A DNA stretch of 64,000 nucleotides. Origin: Massilia sp. YIM B02443 (GTDB lineage Bacteria; Pseudomonadota; Gammaproteobacteria; Burkholderiales; Burkholderiaceae_D). How positions within the stretch are numbered: the first letter of the stretch is position 1; every line of letters starts with the position of its first letter. The DNA is taken from the NCBI RefSeq assembly GCF_030411955.1, contig NZ_JASNRA010000002.1, positions 186,001-250,000 on the forward strand, given 5' to 3'. A program made the position numbers and the translations under genes. The notes below the pieces were generated by a model, which ran no database searches, was not told the DNA's origin, and worked only from the letters and a program-made list of their open reading frames with translations. Below, one piece after another: positions 20,719 to 30,561 of the stretch.

Positions 20719-21587
20719 TGCCCGCCGGGCGCCAGGGCGACGCTGCAACGGCACTCGGTCCGGGCCTGGCGATCCTGGCTTCGATGGTGTCGGTGAATGC
20801 CGGCGCCGCCTGGGCCAAGGGACTGTTCCCGGTCGTCGGCAGCGAAGGCCTGACCGCGCTGCGCGTCGGCCTGGCCGCCCTGTTGCTGCTGGCCGTAGTA
20901 CGGCCCTGGCGCACCCGCGTCACGCGTCTCGACGCACGCAACCTGCTGGTGTATGGCCTGATGCTGGGCATGATGAACCTGTGTATCTACCGTGCGTTCG
21001 AACGCATCCCGCTCGGGATCGCGGTGGCGATCGAGGTCACCGGGCCGCTGGCGGTGGTGATCCTGGCCTCGCGCCACCTGCGCGACTTCGTGTGGGTGGC
21101 GTGCGCAGGACTCGGCCTGTGGCTGCTGCTCCCCTTGCGCGAAGGCGCGGCTGTTCTCGATCCGGTCGGGGTGCTGTACGCCCTGGCCGCTGCCTTCTGC
21201 TGGGCGATGTACATCGTGTTCGGCAAGCGTGTCTCGACCCTGAAAGGCGGCCAGGCGGTGGCGTGGGGAATGCTGGCGGCGAGCCTGTTCGCGGTGCCGT
21301 TCGGCGTCGCGCACGCGGGTGCGGCGCTGTTCACGCCGTCGATGCTGATGGGCGGGCTGGCGGTGGCGCTGCTGTCGAGCGCCCTGCCCTACACGCTCGA
21401 GATGATGGCGCTGGCGCGCCTGCCGCAGCGGGTATTCGGGATTTTGGTCAGCGCCGGGCCCGCGATCGCGGCGCTGGCCGGGTTCTTCATGCTGAATGAA
21501 CGCTTGAGCACGGTGCAGTGGCTGGCGATCGCGCTGGTGATCATGGCATCCGGCGGCGCTGCGGCAACGGCCGACCGCCGCGCGTAG
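20718..21587 (+). CDS. rhtA: RhtA-like EamA transporter
   Basis: A 289-aa inner-membrane protein of the drug/metabolite transporter superfamily with about ten hydrophobic segments (two EamA repeats). Its wording follows Escherichia coli RhtA closely: VGSEGLTALRVGLAALLL, PLGIAVAIEVTGPLAVV, FVWVACAGLGLWLLLPL, SSALPYTLEMMALARLP. RhtA exports threonine and homoserine, so an amino-acid exporter role is likely. The start ATG overlaps the preceding stop. The TAG stop lies inside the left end of a 125-bp inverted repeat. Confidence 0.8.
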   Translation: MPAGRQGDAATALGPGLAILASMVSVNAGAAWAKGLFPVVGSEGLTALRVGLAALLLLAVVRPWRTRVTRLDARNLLVYGLMLGMMNLCIYRAFERIPLGIAVAIEVTGPLAVVILASRHLRDFVWVACAGLGLWLLLPLREGAAVLDPVGVLYALAAAFCWAMYIVFGKRVSTLKGGQAVAWGMLAASLFAVPFGVAHAGAALFTPSMLMGGLAVALLSSALPYTLEMMALARLPQRVFGILVSAGPAIAALAGFFMLNERLSTVQWLAIALVIMASGGAAATADRRA

Positions 21588-21708
21588 GGTTGGCGGCTAC
21601 GCCGCCGACGCGGTGATGGTTGGCGGTGAGATCATCCGGCTCGAAATCGGAGCCGATACCGATCACCGCGTCGGCGGCGTAGCGCGGGGCCGCCTAGGCC
21701 AACCCTAC
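21584..21708. repeat. 125-bp inverted repeat ending two convergent genes
   Basis: The outer arms GTAGGGTTGGC (21584-21594) and its complement (21698-21708) match perfectly. The next arms also match over 21 bp (21597-21617 with 21662-21682), and a small inner stem lies at about 21638-21656. The whole element can fold into one long three-part hairpin. Its two ends provide the TAG stops of the rhtA-like gene (21585-21587) and of corA (21705-21707). It looks like a dispersed MITE/REP-type repeat that may double as a bidirectional terminator. Confidence 0.8.
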
Positions 21709-22673
21709 AGCCACCCTGCCCGCTTGAAGCGCCGGTACAGGTAAGCGCACACGCCCACCATCACCAGCATCGCCATCGGATAGCCGTACTTCCATTTCAG
21801 CTCGGGCATGAACTCGAAGTTCATCCCCCACACGCCGGCGAATGCGGTGAACACGGCGAAGATCGCCGCGTACGACGCCAGCTTCTTGCTGACCTCATTC
21901 TCTTCGATCGCCACCATCGACAGCGTCACCTGGATCGCGGTGTTGATGGTGTCGCGCACCGCATCGAGGCGGCCGGCGATGCGGTACAGGTGGTCGTGCA
22001 CGTCGCGGAAGTAGTCTTCGGTCTCGCGCACCACGTTCGGCACGCGCCCGCCATACAGGCGTCCCACCGCATCCATCAGCGGCACCACCGCGTGGCGCAG
22101 CGTCTGCGCCTTGCGCTTGAGTTCATACAGGCGCTCGACGTTGGCGCGCTGCTTGCCCTGCATGCCGAAGATGTGGTCCTCGATCGACTCGAGTTCGGAT
22201 TCGAGCATGTCGACCACCGGGAAGTAGCGGTCGACCACTGCGTCGACCAGCGCATACAGCACGAAGCCGGCGCCCTTTTTCAATTGATGCGGCTCGCGTT
22301 CGGCGCGCGCACGCACGCCGAGGAAGCCCTGGTTGGCGTCGCGCCGCACCGACAGCACGTAGTTCTCGCCGGCGAACACGGCCAGCTGGCCGACGTTCAG
22401 TTCATCGCCCGCCAGCTCCACGATCTGGACCACGACGAACAGCGAGTCGCCATACTCTTCCAGCTTGGGACGCTGGTGGCCGCGCAGCGCGTCTTCCACC
22501 GCCAGCTCGTGCAGGCCGAATTCTTCCTGCATCAGCATGATGTCGGCCGGCGCCGGATCGCGCTGGGCGACCCAGACGAAGGTATCGGGTTGTTTCAGGT
22601 ATTCGCTGATATCCTCGACCGGGATATCGGACAGCTTCTTGCCTTCCTGGTAGGCGACGCAGTTGATCAGCAT
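21705..22673 (-). CDS. corA: CorA-type magnesium/cobalt transporter
   Basis: A 322-aa inner-membrane Mg2+/Co2+ channel. A large cytosolic N-domain (MLINCVAYQEGKKLSDIPV...) is followed by a long helix (ELESIEDHIFGMQGKQRANVERLYELKRK) and two C-terminal membrane segments. The first segment ends in the invariant GMN filter (AFAGVWGMNFEFMPELKW). The start at 22673 fits the family; the open frame continues upstream without coding character. It is 83 bp downstream of ntrC on the same strand. Its stop codon lies in the inverted repeat described separately. Confidence 0.93.
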   Translation of the reverse strand: MLINCVAYQEGKKLSDIPVEDISEYLKQPDTFVWVAQRDPAPADIMLMQEEFGLHELAVEDALRGHQRPKLEEYGDSLFVVVQIVELAGDELNVGQLAVFAGENYVLSVRRDANQGFLGVRARAEREPHQLKKGAGFVLYALVDAVVDRYFPVVDMLESELESIEDHIFGMQGKQRANVERLYELKRKAQTLRHAVVPLMDAVGRLYGGRVPNVVRETEDYFRDVHDHLYRIAGRLDAVRDTINTAIQVTLSMVAIEENEVSKKLASYAAIFAVFTAFAGVWGMNFEFMPELKWKYGYPMAMLVMVGVCAYLYRRFKRAGWL

Positions 22674-22756
22674 TGCATTGGCTTGAGACAGGCGCGGCGC
22701 GCCGATGCAAGAGCTTACACCAAACGCGCCGCGTTCCCCATCTCGGCAGTACCAGG

Positions 22757-24271
<1,515 letters not shown>

Positions 24272-24340
24272 GTATTCGTGCTTCCCGCAACTTGGATTCA
24301 ATAATGGACTGACGCCCTCGCCCCGCCCTGCCTGATTTGC

Positions 24341-25444
24341 TTATGGCAGGGGCAGCAGGATCCGGAAATCCGTCAGTCCAGGCCGGCTTTCGCACTCGAT
24401 CACGCCCAGGTGCTGCTGCACGAAGGTTTGCGCCAGCGTGAGCCCCAGGCCGCTGCCGCCTTCGCGCCCGGAGACGAGCGGATAGAAGATGCGGTCGCGG
24501 ATGTCGGGTGCGATGCCCGGTCCATTGTCAATGATATGCAAGTCTAGTGCCAGCCCGTAACGGACCTTCGCCAGGGTGACCTGGCGCGCCACCCGGGTGC
24601 GCAAGGTGATCTCGGCGTCGCCCTGCGCGATGCGTCCCGCCAGCGCTTGCGCGGCGTTATGGGCGATGTTCAGCACCACCTGGATCAGCTGCTCGAAGTC
24701 GCCGCGGAATTCGGGAATCGAGGCGTCGTAGTCGCGCCGGATGGTCAGGCCTTGCGGGAATTCGGCCAGGATCAGGCTGCGCACCCGCTCGCACACTTCG
24801 TGGATATTGACGTCGCCGACGATGTGCGGCTTCCTGTGCGGCGCCAGCAGGCGGTCGACCAGGGTCTGCAGGCGGTCGGCTTCCTTGATGATCACCTGCG
24901 TGTATTCCTGCAGATCGGCCAGATGGTGCGGCGGCAGCTCGAGTTCGAGCAGCTGCGCGGCGCCGCGGATGCCGCCCAGCGGGTTCTTGATCTCGTGCGC
25001 CAGGTTGCGGATCAGTTCCTTGTTGGCCTGGCTCTGGTCGAGGATGCGCTCCTCGCGGTCGAGCTTCAACTGCTGCACGTTCTCGCGCAGCTCGATCAGC
25101 AAGGTAGCGTCGCCCAGCGCGCTGACGATGCCGTTCACGTGCAGCGGCTCACGTCCGAGGCGCAGCAGGGTCAGGTCCTGGCGCAGGTCGGCGTACTGGT
25201 GCGCCAGCGCCTGGGTGGCCAGCTGACTGAGCTCGGCGCCGTTGGTGAACAGCTCGTACAGGCAGTGGCGCTGCAGGGATTTCAGCGACAGCTCCATCAT
25301 GTTCTCGGCCGCCGGATTGGCATAGTGCACGTGGCCGTCGGCGTCGAGCAGCAGCACGGCCGAGGCCAGCAGGTCGAGGCCGGTGAAGCGGGCCGGGTCG
25401 TTCGCTTCGTGGGCGGAGACGGTGACGTTGGGCGGGACGTTCAT
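24341..25444 (-). CDS. ntrB: Nitrogen sensor histidine kinase NtrB
   Basis: A 367-aa cytosolic kinase/phosphatase partner of NtrC, controlled by PII proteins. An N-terminal PAS domain (FTGLDLLASAVLLLDADGHVHYANPAAENMM) precedes the H-box NLAHEIKNPLGG with His150. The ATPase domain follows, with the N-box (VVLNIAHNAAQAL), DNGPGI and GSGLGL. There are no membrane segments, as expected for NtrB. It lies 26 bp downstream of the DUF4124 gene and upstream of ntrC, probably one transcript. Confidence 0.95.
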   Translation of the reverse strand: MNVPPNVTVSAHEANDPARFTGLDLLASAVLLLDADGHVHYANPAAENMMELSLKSLQRHCLYELFTNGAELSQLATQALAHQYADLRQDLTLLRLGREPLHVNGIVSALGDATLLIELRENVQQLKLDREERILDQSQANKELIRNLAHEIKNPLGGIRGAAQLLELELPPHHLADLQEYTQVIIKEADRLQTLVDRLLAPHRKPHIVGDVNIHEVCERVRSLILAEFPQGLTIRRDYDASIPEFRGDFEQLIQVVLNIAHNAAQALAGRIAQGDAEITLRTRVARQVTLAKVRYGLALDLHIIDNGPGIAPDIRDRIFYPLVSGREGGSGLGLTLAQTFVQQHLGVIECESRPGLTDFRILLPLP

Positions 25445-25470
25445 GGTGGTGGTATTTGTGTAAGAGAGGC

Positions 25471-25989
25471 TTACCGGATATTGCCGATCTCGCGCCGCAG
25501 GGCTTCGATATTGCGCTCGGTGCGGCCGATCTCGTCGCGCATCGAAGCCACACGCTCCTGGTACTTGGCGTAGTTGCGCTCGTTGCCCTGGCGCTCCGGC
25601 TCGCCGTTGTTGAAGGTGCGTTTCAGGTCGGCCAGCTTCTTTTCTTCGATGCGCAGTTCGTCGCCCAGGATCTCGCGCCGTTCGTCGTCGCGCGCGCGCT
25701 GCTGCGAGGTTTCCACGCGCGGGAAATTGGCCGGCGAGGTGCTCGGCGCCGGCGCGCTTGAACTACTGGAGCTGCTCGGCGGACGCGGCGCCGGTATCGG
25801 CGGCGACGATGCCGGCATCGACGGGCCGGTATCGATCAGCTGGCACTTGCCGACCTTGACGTCGGTGTACAGCGGGCGGCCGTTGGCGTCGACGCAGCGG
25901 TAGATCTGGGCCTGGGCGAGATTCGATAATGGCAGCGCCAGCGCGGCCAGCGCTGGCAGCAAGACACGGCGGAATACGGTGTTTGTCAT
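25471..25989 (-). CDS. Exported DUF4124-domain protein
   Basis: A 172-aa protein with a signal peptide (RRVLLPALAALALPLSNLAQAQ) followed at once by a DUF4124 motif (IYRCVDANGRPLYTD). Then come a Pro/Ser-rich linker with a run of serines and a long charged coiled coil from about residue 100 to the end (RDDERREILGDELRIEEKKLADLK...). Periplasmic; function unknown. I start at MTNTVFRR because it opens the signal peptide. Its place between glnA and ntrB is recurrent in this bacterial group as far as I recall, so it may share nitrogen control. Confidence 0.85.
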   Translation of the reverse strand: MTNTVFRRVLLPALAALALPLSNLAQAQIYRCVDANGRPLYTDVKVGKCQLIDTGPSMPASSPPIPAPRPPSSSSSSSAPAPSTSPANFPRVETSQQRARDDERREILGDELRIEEKKLADLKRTFNNGEPERQGNERNYAKYQERVASMRDEIGRTERNIEALRREIGNIR

Positions 25990-26060
25990 TCGGATCACTC
26001 GAGAAGCTGCACACGCAGCGTGCAGGCATTGTAGTCGCGCCCGACTATACCCGAAGCAAC

Positions 26061-26095
26061 AAAAAAAGCGGGGAAAGCCATGGCTTTCCCCGCTT
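26061..26095 (-). terminator. Terminator of glnA
   Basis: A near-perfect palindrome (26066-26095, about 12-bp stem with 4-nt loop) is followed on the minus strand by seven Ts. It lies 71 nt after the glnA stop, so most glnA transcripts probably end before the DUF4124-ntrBC genes. Confidence 0.88.
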
Positions 26096-26166
26096 TGATC
26101 ACCTTGCCGCAACGCGAACGACGTTCTTAAACAACGCCCGCGTTGGCAATGGATTACGACCGAATC

Positions 26167-27582
26167 TTACGACGAATAGTACATGTCGAATTCAGCCGGG
26201 TGCGGGGTCATGCGCAGACGCTGCACTTCGTTCATCTTCAGCTCGATGTAGGCATCGATCATGCTGTCGCTGAACACGCCGCCGCGGGTCAGGAACTCGC
26301 GGTCCTTGTCCAGGGCTTCCAGCGCTTCTTCCAGCGAGGCGCACACCGTCGGGATCAGCTTGTCTTCTTCCGGCGGCAGGTGGTACAGGTCCTTGGTGGC
26401 GGCTTCGCCCGGGTGGATCTTGTTCTGGATGCCGTCCAGGCCGGCCATCATCAGCGCGGCGAAGCACAGGTACACGTTGGCCAGCGGATCCGGGAAGCGG
26501 GTCTCGATGCGGCGGCCTTTCGGGTTCGCCACGTGCGGGATGCGGATCGAGGCCGAACGGTTGCGGGCCGAGTAGGCCAGCTTGACCGGGGCTTCGTAGC
26601 CCGGCACCAGGCGCTTGTACGAGTTGGTGCCCGGGTTGGTGATCGCGTTCAGCGCGCGGGCGTGCTTGATGATGCCGCCGATGTAGAACAGCGCGGTTTC
26701 CGACAGGCCGGCATAGCCGTCGCCGGCGAACAGGTTCTTGCCGTCTTTCCAGATCGACTGGTGCACGTGCATGCCCGAGCCGTTGTCGCCGTTGATCGGC
26801 TTCGGCATGAAGGTCGCGGTCTTGCCGTAGCTGTGGGCCACGTTCCAGATCACGTACTTCATGTTCTGGGTCCAGTCGGCGCGCTCGACCAGGGTCGAGA
26901 ACTTGGTGCCGATTTCGTTCTGGCCGGCGCCGGCCACTTCGTGGTGGTGCACTTCGACCGGGATGCCCATCGATTCCAGGATCAGCGACATTTCCGAACG
27001 CATGTCCTGGAAGCTGTCGACCGGCGGGACCGGGAAGTAGCCGCCCTTGACGGTCGGACGGTGGCCGCTGTTGCCGCCTTCGATTTCCTTGTCGGTGGCC
27101 CACGACGACTCGTCCGAATCGATCTTGACGAAGCAGCCCGACATGTCGATCTTCCAGCGGATCGAGTCGAAGATGAAGAATTCTGGTTCCGGGCCGAAGT
27201 AGGCGGTGTCGCCGATGCCCGACGACTTCAGGTAGGCTTCGGCGCGTTTCGCGATCGAGCGCGGGTCGCGGTCATAGCCCTTGCCGTCCGACGGTTCGAT
27301 CACGTCGCACTGCATGAAGATGGTGGTCTCTTCCATGAACGGGTCGAGATTGGCGGTGTTCGGATCCGGGATCAGGAGCATGTCCGAGGCTTCGATGCCT
27401 TTCCAGCCGGCGATCGACGAACCGTCGAAGGCGTGACCGGATTCGAATTTGTCCAGGTCGAAGTGCGACACCGGCACCGTCACGTGCTGTTCCTTGCCGC
27501 GGGTATCGGCGAAGCGTAAATCAACGAACTTGACTTCGTTGTCCTTAACCATTTGCATTACATCTGCGGCCGACTTTGCCAT
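26167..27582 (-). CDS. glnA: Type I glutamine synthetase
   Basis: A 471-aa GSI enzyme making glutamine from glutamate, ammonia and ATP; cytosolic dodecamer. Seen motifs are FDGSSIAGW, the metal-binding [23 protein letters not shown] and NRSASIRIP. Tyr400 in [10 protein letters not shown] is the predicted adenylylation site of the GSI-beta type, so activity is probably also controlled by GlnE. TAGGAGATT precedes the ATG. Upstream are a sigma-54 promoter and NtrC boxes, matching control by the NtrBC pair encoded just downstream. Confidence 0.97.
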   Translation of the reverse strand: MAKSAADVMQMVKDNEVKFVDLRFADTRGKEQHVTVPVSHFDLDKFESGHAFDGSSIAGWKGIEASDMLLIPDPNTANLDPFMEETTIFMQCDVIEPSDGKGYDRDPRSIAKRAEAYLKSSGIGDTAYFGPEPEFFIFDSIRWKIDMSGCFVKIDSDESSWATDKEIEGGNSGHRPTVKGGYFPVPPVDSFQDMRSEMSLILESMGIPVEVHHHEVAGAGQNEIGTKFSTLVERADWTQNMKYVIWNVAHSYGKTATFMPKPINGDNGSGMHVHQSIWKDGKNLFAGDGYAGLSETALFYIGGIIKHARALNAITNPGTNSYKRLVPGYEAPVKLAYSARNRSASIRIPHVANPKGRRIETRFPDPLANVYLCFAALMMAGLDGIQNKIHPGEAATKDLYHLPPEEDKLIPTVCASLEEALEALDKDREFLTRGGVFSDSMIDAYIELKMNEVQRLRMTPHPAEFDMYYSS

Positions 27583-27646
27583 TCGGAATCTCCTAATTGA
27601 AAAAGGGATGTCGGATCATGCGGTCCGACAACTTATATCCTATTGA

Positions 27647-27662
27647 AGCATGAAGCGTGCCA
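27647..27662 (-). promoter_or_regulatory. Sigma-54 promoter of glnA
   Basis: On the minus strand the sequence reads TGGCACGCTTCATGCT, with the invariant GG and GC separated by exactly 10 nt (consensus TGGCAC-N5-TTGC, one mismatch). The predicted start site is about 55 nt upstream of the glnA ATG. Confidence 0.75.
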
Positions 27663-27795
27663 AGCCTGCGGCAACGCCGTGCCCACCGTTGCGCATGAGC
27701 TCATGCACAAATCATTCTTGGGGAAAAAACCAGTTTACCCATAAAATCGCGCCAACCGGGGTGTTGGGCGAGATTTTTGCTCAGCCCGCTTGATC

Positions 27796-27810
27796 GCACC
27801 ACCTTGGTGC
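27796..27810. promoter_or_regulatory. NtrC-binding box, perfect palindrome
   Basis: GCACCACCTTGGTGC matches the NtrC consensus GCACCA-N3-TGGTGC fully, as in E. coli glnA enhancers. It lies about 160 bp upstream of the predicted glnA start site, a normal enhancer distance. Confidence 0.75.
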
Positions 27811-27849
27811 AAATCACCATCAGCGCACCATCGCAGCGCAGGATACACT

Positions 27850-27865
27850 GATCCACGATGGTGCA
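27850..27865. promoter_or_regulatory. Second, imperfect NtrC-type box
   Basis: On the minus strand it reads TGCACCATCGTGGATC: one perfect half-site GCACCA and a weaker TGG half. A further lone half-site (GCGCACCATCG) lies near 27824-27834. Several weak sites beside one strong site are typical of NtrC enhancers. Confidence 0.5.
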
Positions 27866-27899
27866 CCGCCAGCCAGTGCTCGAAAACGGAACAGAACTC

Positions 27900-28358
27900 A
27901 TGACCAAAGAAACTATTTTAGACGTGGCGCGCGAACGTGGTGCCGGCCTGCCCTATGCCGGGGCGGTCACGCCGCAGGAAGCGTTTGCATTGCTGCAGGC
28001 CGATCCGAACGTGAAATTGGTCGATGTGCGTACCAATGCCGAACGTGACTGGGTGGGACGGGTGGCGTTGCCCGAGCAGCAACATGTGGCGGTGGAATGG
28101 GCCACCTATCCGGGTGGCCAGCCGAATCCGGGATTCGGGCCCCAGCTCGAGCAGCAGGTCGCGGACAAGGACCAGCCGCTGCTGTTCCTGTGCCGCTCCG
28201 GGGTGCGCTCGCGCCACAGTGCACGCGTGGCGACTGAGCTCGGCTACAAGAACGCGTTCGACATCCTGGAAGGCTTCGAGGGCGACCGCGACGGCGAAGG
28301 CCATCGCAAGACGATCGGGGGATGGTGCAAGGCGGGCCTGCCCTGGGTCGGCGCTTGA
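27900..28358 (+). CDS. Rhodanese-like sulfurtransferase
   Basis: A 152-aa single-domain rhodanese. It has KLVDVRTNAERDWVG and the active-site loop LFLCRSGVRSRHSA with Cys98, then LEGFEGDRDGEGHRKTIGGW typical of stand-alone bacterial rhodaneses. The likely role is sulfur or persulfide transfer; the acceptor is unknown. I prefer MTKETILDV at 27900 over the start at 27858, because the latter would put the start codon inside the NtrC-box region and adds no domain sequence. It is divergent from glnA. Confidence 0.85.
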   Translation: MTKETILDVARERGAGLPYAGAVTPQEAFALLQADPNVKLVDVRTNAERDWVGRVALPEQQHVAVEWATYPGGQPNPGFGPQLEQQVADKDQPLLFLCRSGVRSRHSARVATELGYKNAFDILEGFEGDRDGEGHRKTIGGWCKAGLPWVGA

Positions 28359-28376
28359 TCATCCATTAACCAAAAA

Positions 28377-28485
28377 ACCGTCGTTCCCGCGCAGGCGGGA
28401 ACCTCAGTTTGCATGTATCGTTGCCTACTTATGCATGAGAGGCAGCGCAACGAACTTGGGTTCCCGCCTGCGCGGGAACGACGGT
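28377..28485. repeat. REPIN-like inverted pair of hairpins
   Basis: A 27-bp sequence at 28377-28403 recurs as its perfect reverse complement at 28459-28485. Each arm is itself a hairpin (GTTCCCGC-GCAG-GCGGGAAC). The spacer adds a partial stem (CGTTGCCT with AGGCAGCGCAACG). Two inverted REP hairpins with a spacer are the form of a REPIN, usually spread by a RAYT transposase that is not in this window. It lies between convergent genes, a typical location. Confidence 0.8.
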
Positions 28486-28525
28486 CTTCAGGCTGACAAA
28501 AAAACGGGCTTGCCAATAACCCTCT

Positions 28526-30481
28526 TCAGCGGGCCGGCAATACCATCAGCTGCAGCCCGGACGCGTTGTCCGGCGCACGATATACACGCTGGGTCGCCTT
28601 GCGGAAGTCTTCCGGCTTGGCTTCCGGAATGCGCATGAAGGTCTGCGGATTCAGGTCGATCAGCGGGAACCACGAACTCTGCACCTGCACCATGATCCGG
28701 TGTCCGCGGCGGAAGGTGTGATTCACGTCGCCCAGGCCGTAGCTGATCGCTTCCACCTTGCCCGGCACGAACGGCTCGGGCTTCTCGTAGCTGTTGCGGA
28801 ACTTGCCGCGCAGCGGATTGCCGCGCACCAGTTGCTGGAAGCCGCCCAGGTTCACGGCCGGCGGGCCGACGTCCTTGCGGCTGCGCTCAGCTTGTTCACT
28901 GGGATAGGCGGCCGGATACACGTCGATCAGTTTCACCACCCAGTCGGCGTCGGTGCCGCTGGTCGACACGAACAGCTTCGGAATCACGCTGCCCGCCACC
29001 GTCACGTCTTCTTCCAGCACCTCGCTCTGGTACACCAGCACGTCGGGACGGGTGGCGGCGAAGCGCTGGTCGGACACCATGTATTCCTTCGGCACACCAA
29101 GGGCCGGATAGCCGATGTACGGCACCGGGCGGCGCGGGTCGGCCACGTATTCGTCGTAGCCGGCGCCGCTGCTCGCTGCGGGCTGGGTCCAGCTCAGGCT
29201 GCCGTTGGCGCCGAAGTACAGCGTGCGCGCCCTGGCCGGCTTCGGCGGCCAGGCGGCGTAGCTGCGCCAGACGTTGGAACCGGTCTCGAACACGGTCACC
29301 GGCGCCAGCGCCCTGGCCGGCTTGACGCCCTTCAGGTGCTGCTCGAAGAACGGGAACTGGATCTCGCGCCGGAAGTATTCGCTGGTTTTCGCGTCGAAGC
29401 GCACATGGCCCAGGCGGGCGCCATCGCCGCGCGCCCAGCCGCCGTGCACCCAGGGGCCGATCACCAGCGAGTTGCTGGTATTCGGGTTGTGGCGCGCGAT
29501 CGCGTCGTGGATGGTGAACGGTCCGTGGAAATCCTCGGCGTCGTACCAGCCGCCCACGGTCAGCACCGCCGCCTTGACGTTCTTCATGTGCGGGCCGATG
29601 GCGCGCGACTGCCAGAACCCGTCGTAGGTGTCGTGCTCGATGTTCGGCATGAACAGTTCGCGCTGCTTGGCGCTCATGGCGGCGGCAATGTTCGACAGCG
29701 TCAGGCGCTTGAGGAAGAAGTCGTAGCCATCCGCTTCGCCGTAGTCGAAGTCGGCCCAGGTCTTGGGCAGCGGGGTCGGGTTCTCGACCGCGGTAAAGGC
29801 GGCGTAGAAGTCGAAATTGCCGGCCAGCTTGAAGGCGCCGCCGTGGTAGGAATCGTCGCCCATGTACAGGTCGGCAATCGGCGCCTGCGGCGAGGCGGCC
29901 TTGATCGCCGGGTGCGAGTCGATGATGCTGGCGGCGGTATAGAAGCCGGGATAGCTGATGCCGAGGATGCCGACCTTGCCGTTGTTGTTGGGGACGTTTT
30001 TCAGCAGCCAGGCCACGGTGTCGTGCATGTCCTCGCTCTCGCGGCCCTCGCCTTTTTCCAGCCTGGCCTTGCCGTGCGGCGTCATTTCCTGCCACCTGCC
30101 CTCGGACATATAGCGTCCGCGCACGTCCTGCTCGACGAAGATGTAGCCGGCCTGCTCGAACTCGGGCGACGGGCCGAGCGACTCGGGCATCCAGTCCACG
30201 CCGTAACGCAGCTCGCCCTGGGCATGGGTGCCGGCGCTGTACGGGGTGCGTTCCATCAGGAAGGGATAGGCGCGCGAACCGTCCTTCGGCACGTAGACCG
30301 TGGTGAACAGGCGCACGCCGTCGCGCATCGGGATCCGGAATTCGTACTTGGTGTAGTGCTCGCGCACGCTGCGTTTGGCGGCAGGCGCTTCATCGGCAGC
30401 GTCCCTGGCGACGGCCAATGGCGCAGTTGCGCAGGCGAGCAGGCTGCTCAGGACGAGAACGGAAAACGGACGGCGGATCAT
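28526..30481 (-). CDS. CocE/NonD family hydrolase
   Basis: A 651-aa exported alpha/beta-hydrolase related to X-Pro dipeptidyl peptidases and cocaine esterase. The N-terminus is hydrophobic with either a lipobox (SLLAC) or a signal peptidase I site (AVARD). The catalytic domain has RTPYSAG, QDVRGRYMSEG and the nucleophile elbow GISYPGF (Ser176). GGWYDAED carries the likely acid and GPWVHGGW a likely His. A C-terminal jelly-roll follows (VSTSGTDADWVVKLIDVYP, RGHRIMVQVQSSWFP). GAAGGAAGCC precedes the ATG at 30481; the longer open frame upstream is not coding-like. Probable peptide or ester substrate. Confidence 0.88.
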   Translation of the reverse strand: MIRRPFSVLVLSSLLACATAPLAVARDAADEAPAAKRSVREHYTKYEFRIPMRDGVRLFTTVYVPKDGSRAYPFLMERTPYSAGTHAQGELRYGVDWMPESLGPSPEFEQAGYIFVEQDVRGRYMSEGRWQEMTPHGKARLEKGEGRESEDMHDTVAWLLKNVPNNNGKVGILGISYPGFYTAASIIDSHPAIKAASPQAPIADLYMGDDSYHGGAFKLAGNFDFYAAFTAVENPTPLPKTWADFDYGEADGYDFFLKRLTLSNIAAAMSAKQRELFMPNIEHDTYDGFWQSRAIGPHMKNVKAAVLTVGGWYDAEDFHGPFTIHDAIARHNPNTSNSLVIGPWVHGGWARGDGARLGHVRFDAKTSEYFRREIQFPFFEQHLKGVKPARALAPVTVFETGSNVWRSYAAWPPKPARARTLYFGANGSLSWTQPAASSGAGYDEYVADPRRPVPYIGYPALGVPKEYMVSDQRFAATRPDVLVYQSEVLEEDVTVAGSVIPKLFVSTSGTDADWVVKLIDVYPAAYPSEQAERSRKDVGPPAVNLGGFQQLVRGNPLRGKFRNSYEKPEPFVPGKVEAISYGLGDVNHTFRRGHRIMVQVQSSWFPLIDLNPQTFMRIPEAKPEDFRKATQRVYRAPDNASGLQLMVLPAR

Positions 30482-30561
30482 GGCTTCCTTCGAAACGGAG
30501 AACTGGGCCGCCAGTGTAATCCGATTCCTCAAGGAATGACCATGCTGGAATGCCCAGCCGC

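Noticed and set aside
20115-21587. 490-codon frame for the exporter
   Set aside because: The first 200 codons are an out-of-frame reading of the FAD dehydrogenase; transporter sequence starts at 20718.
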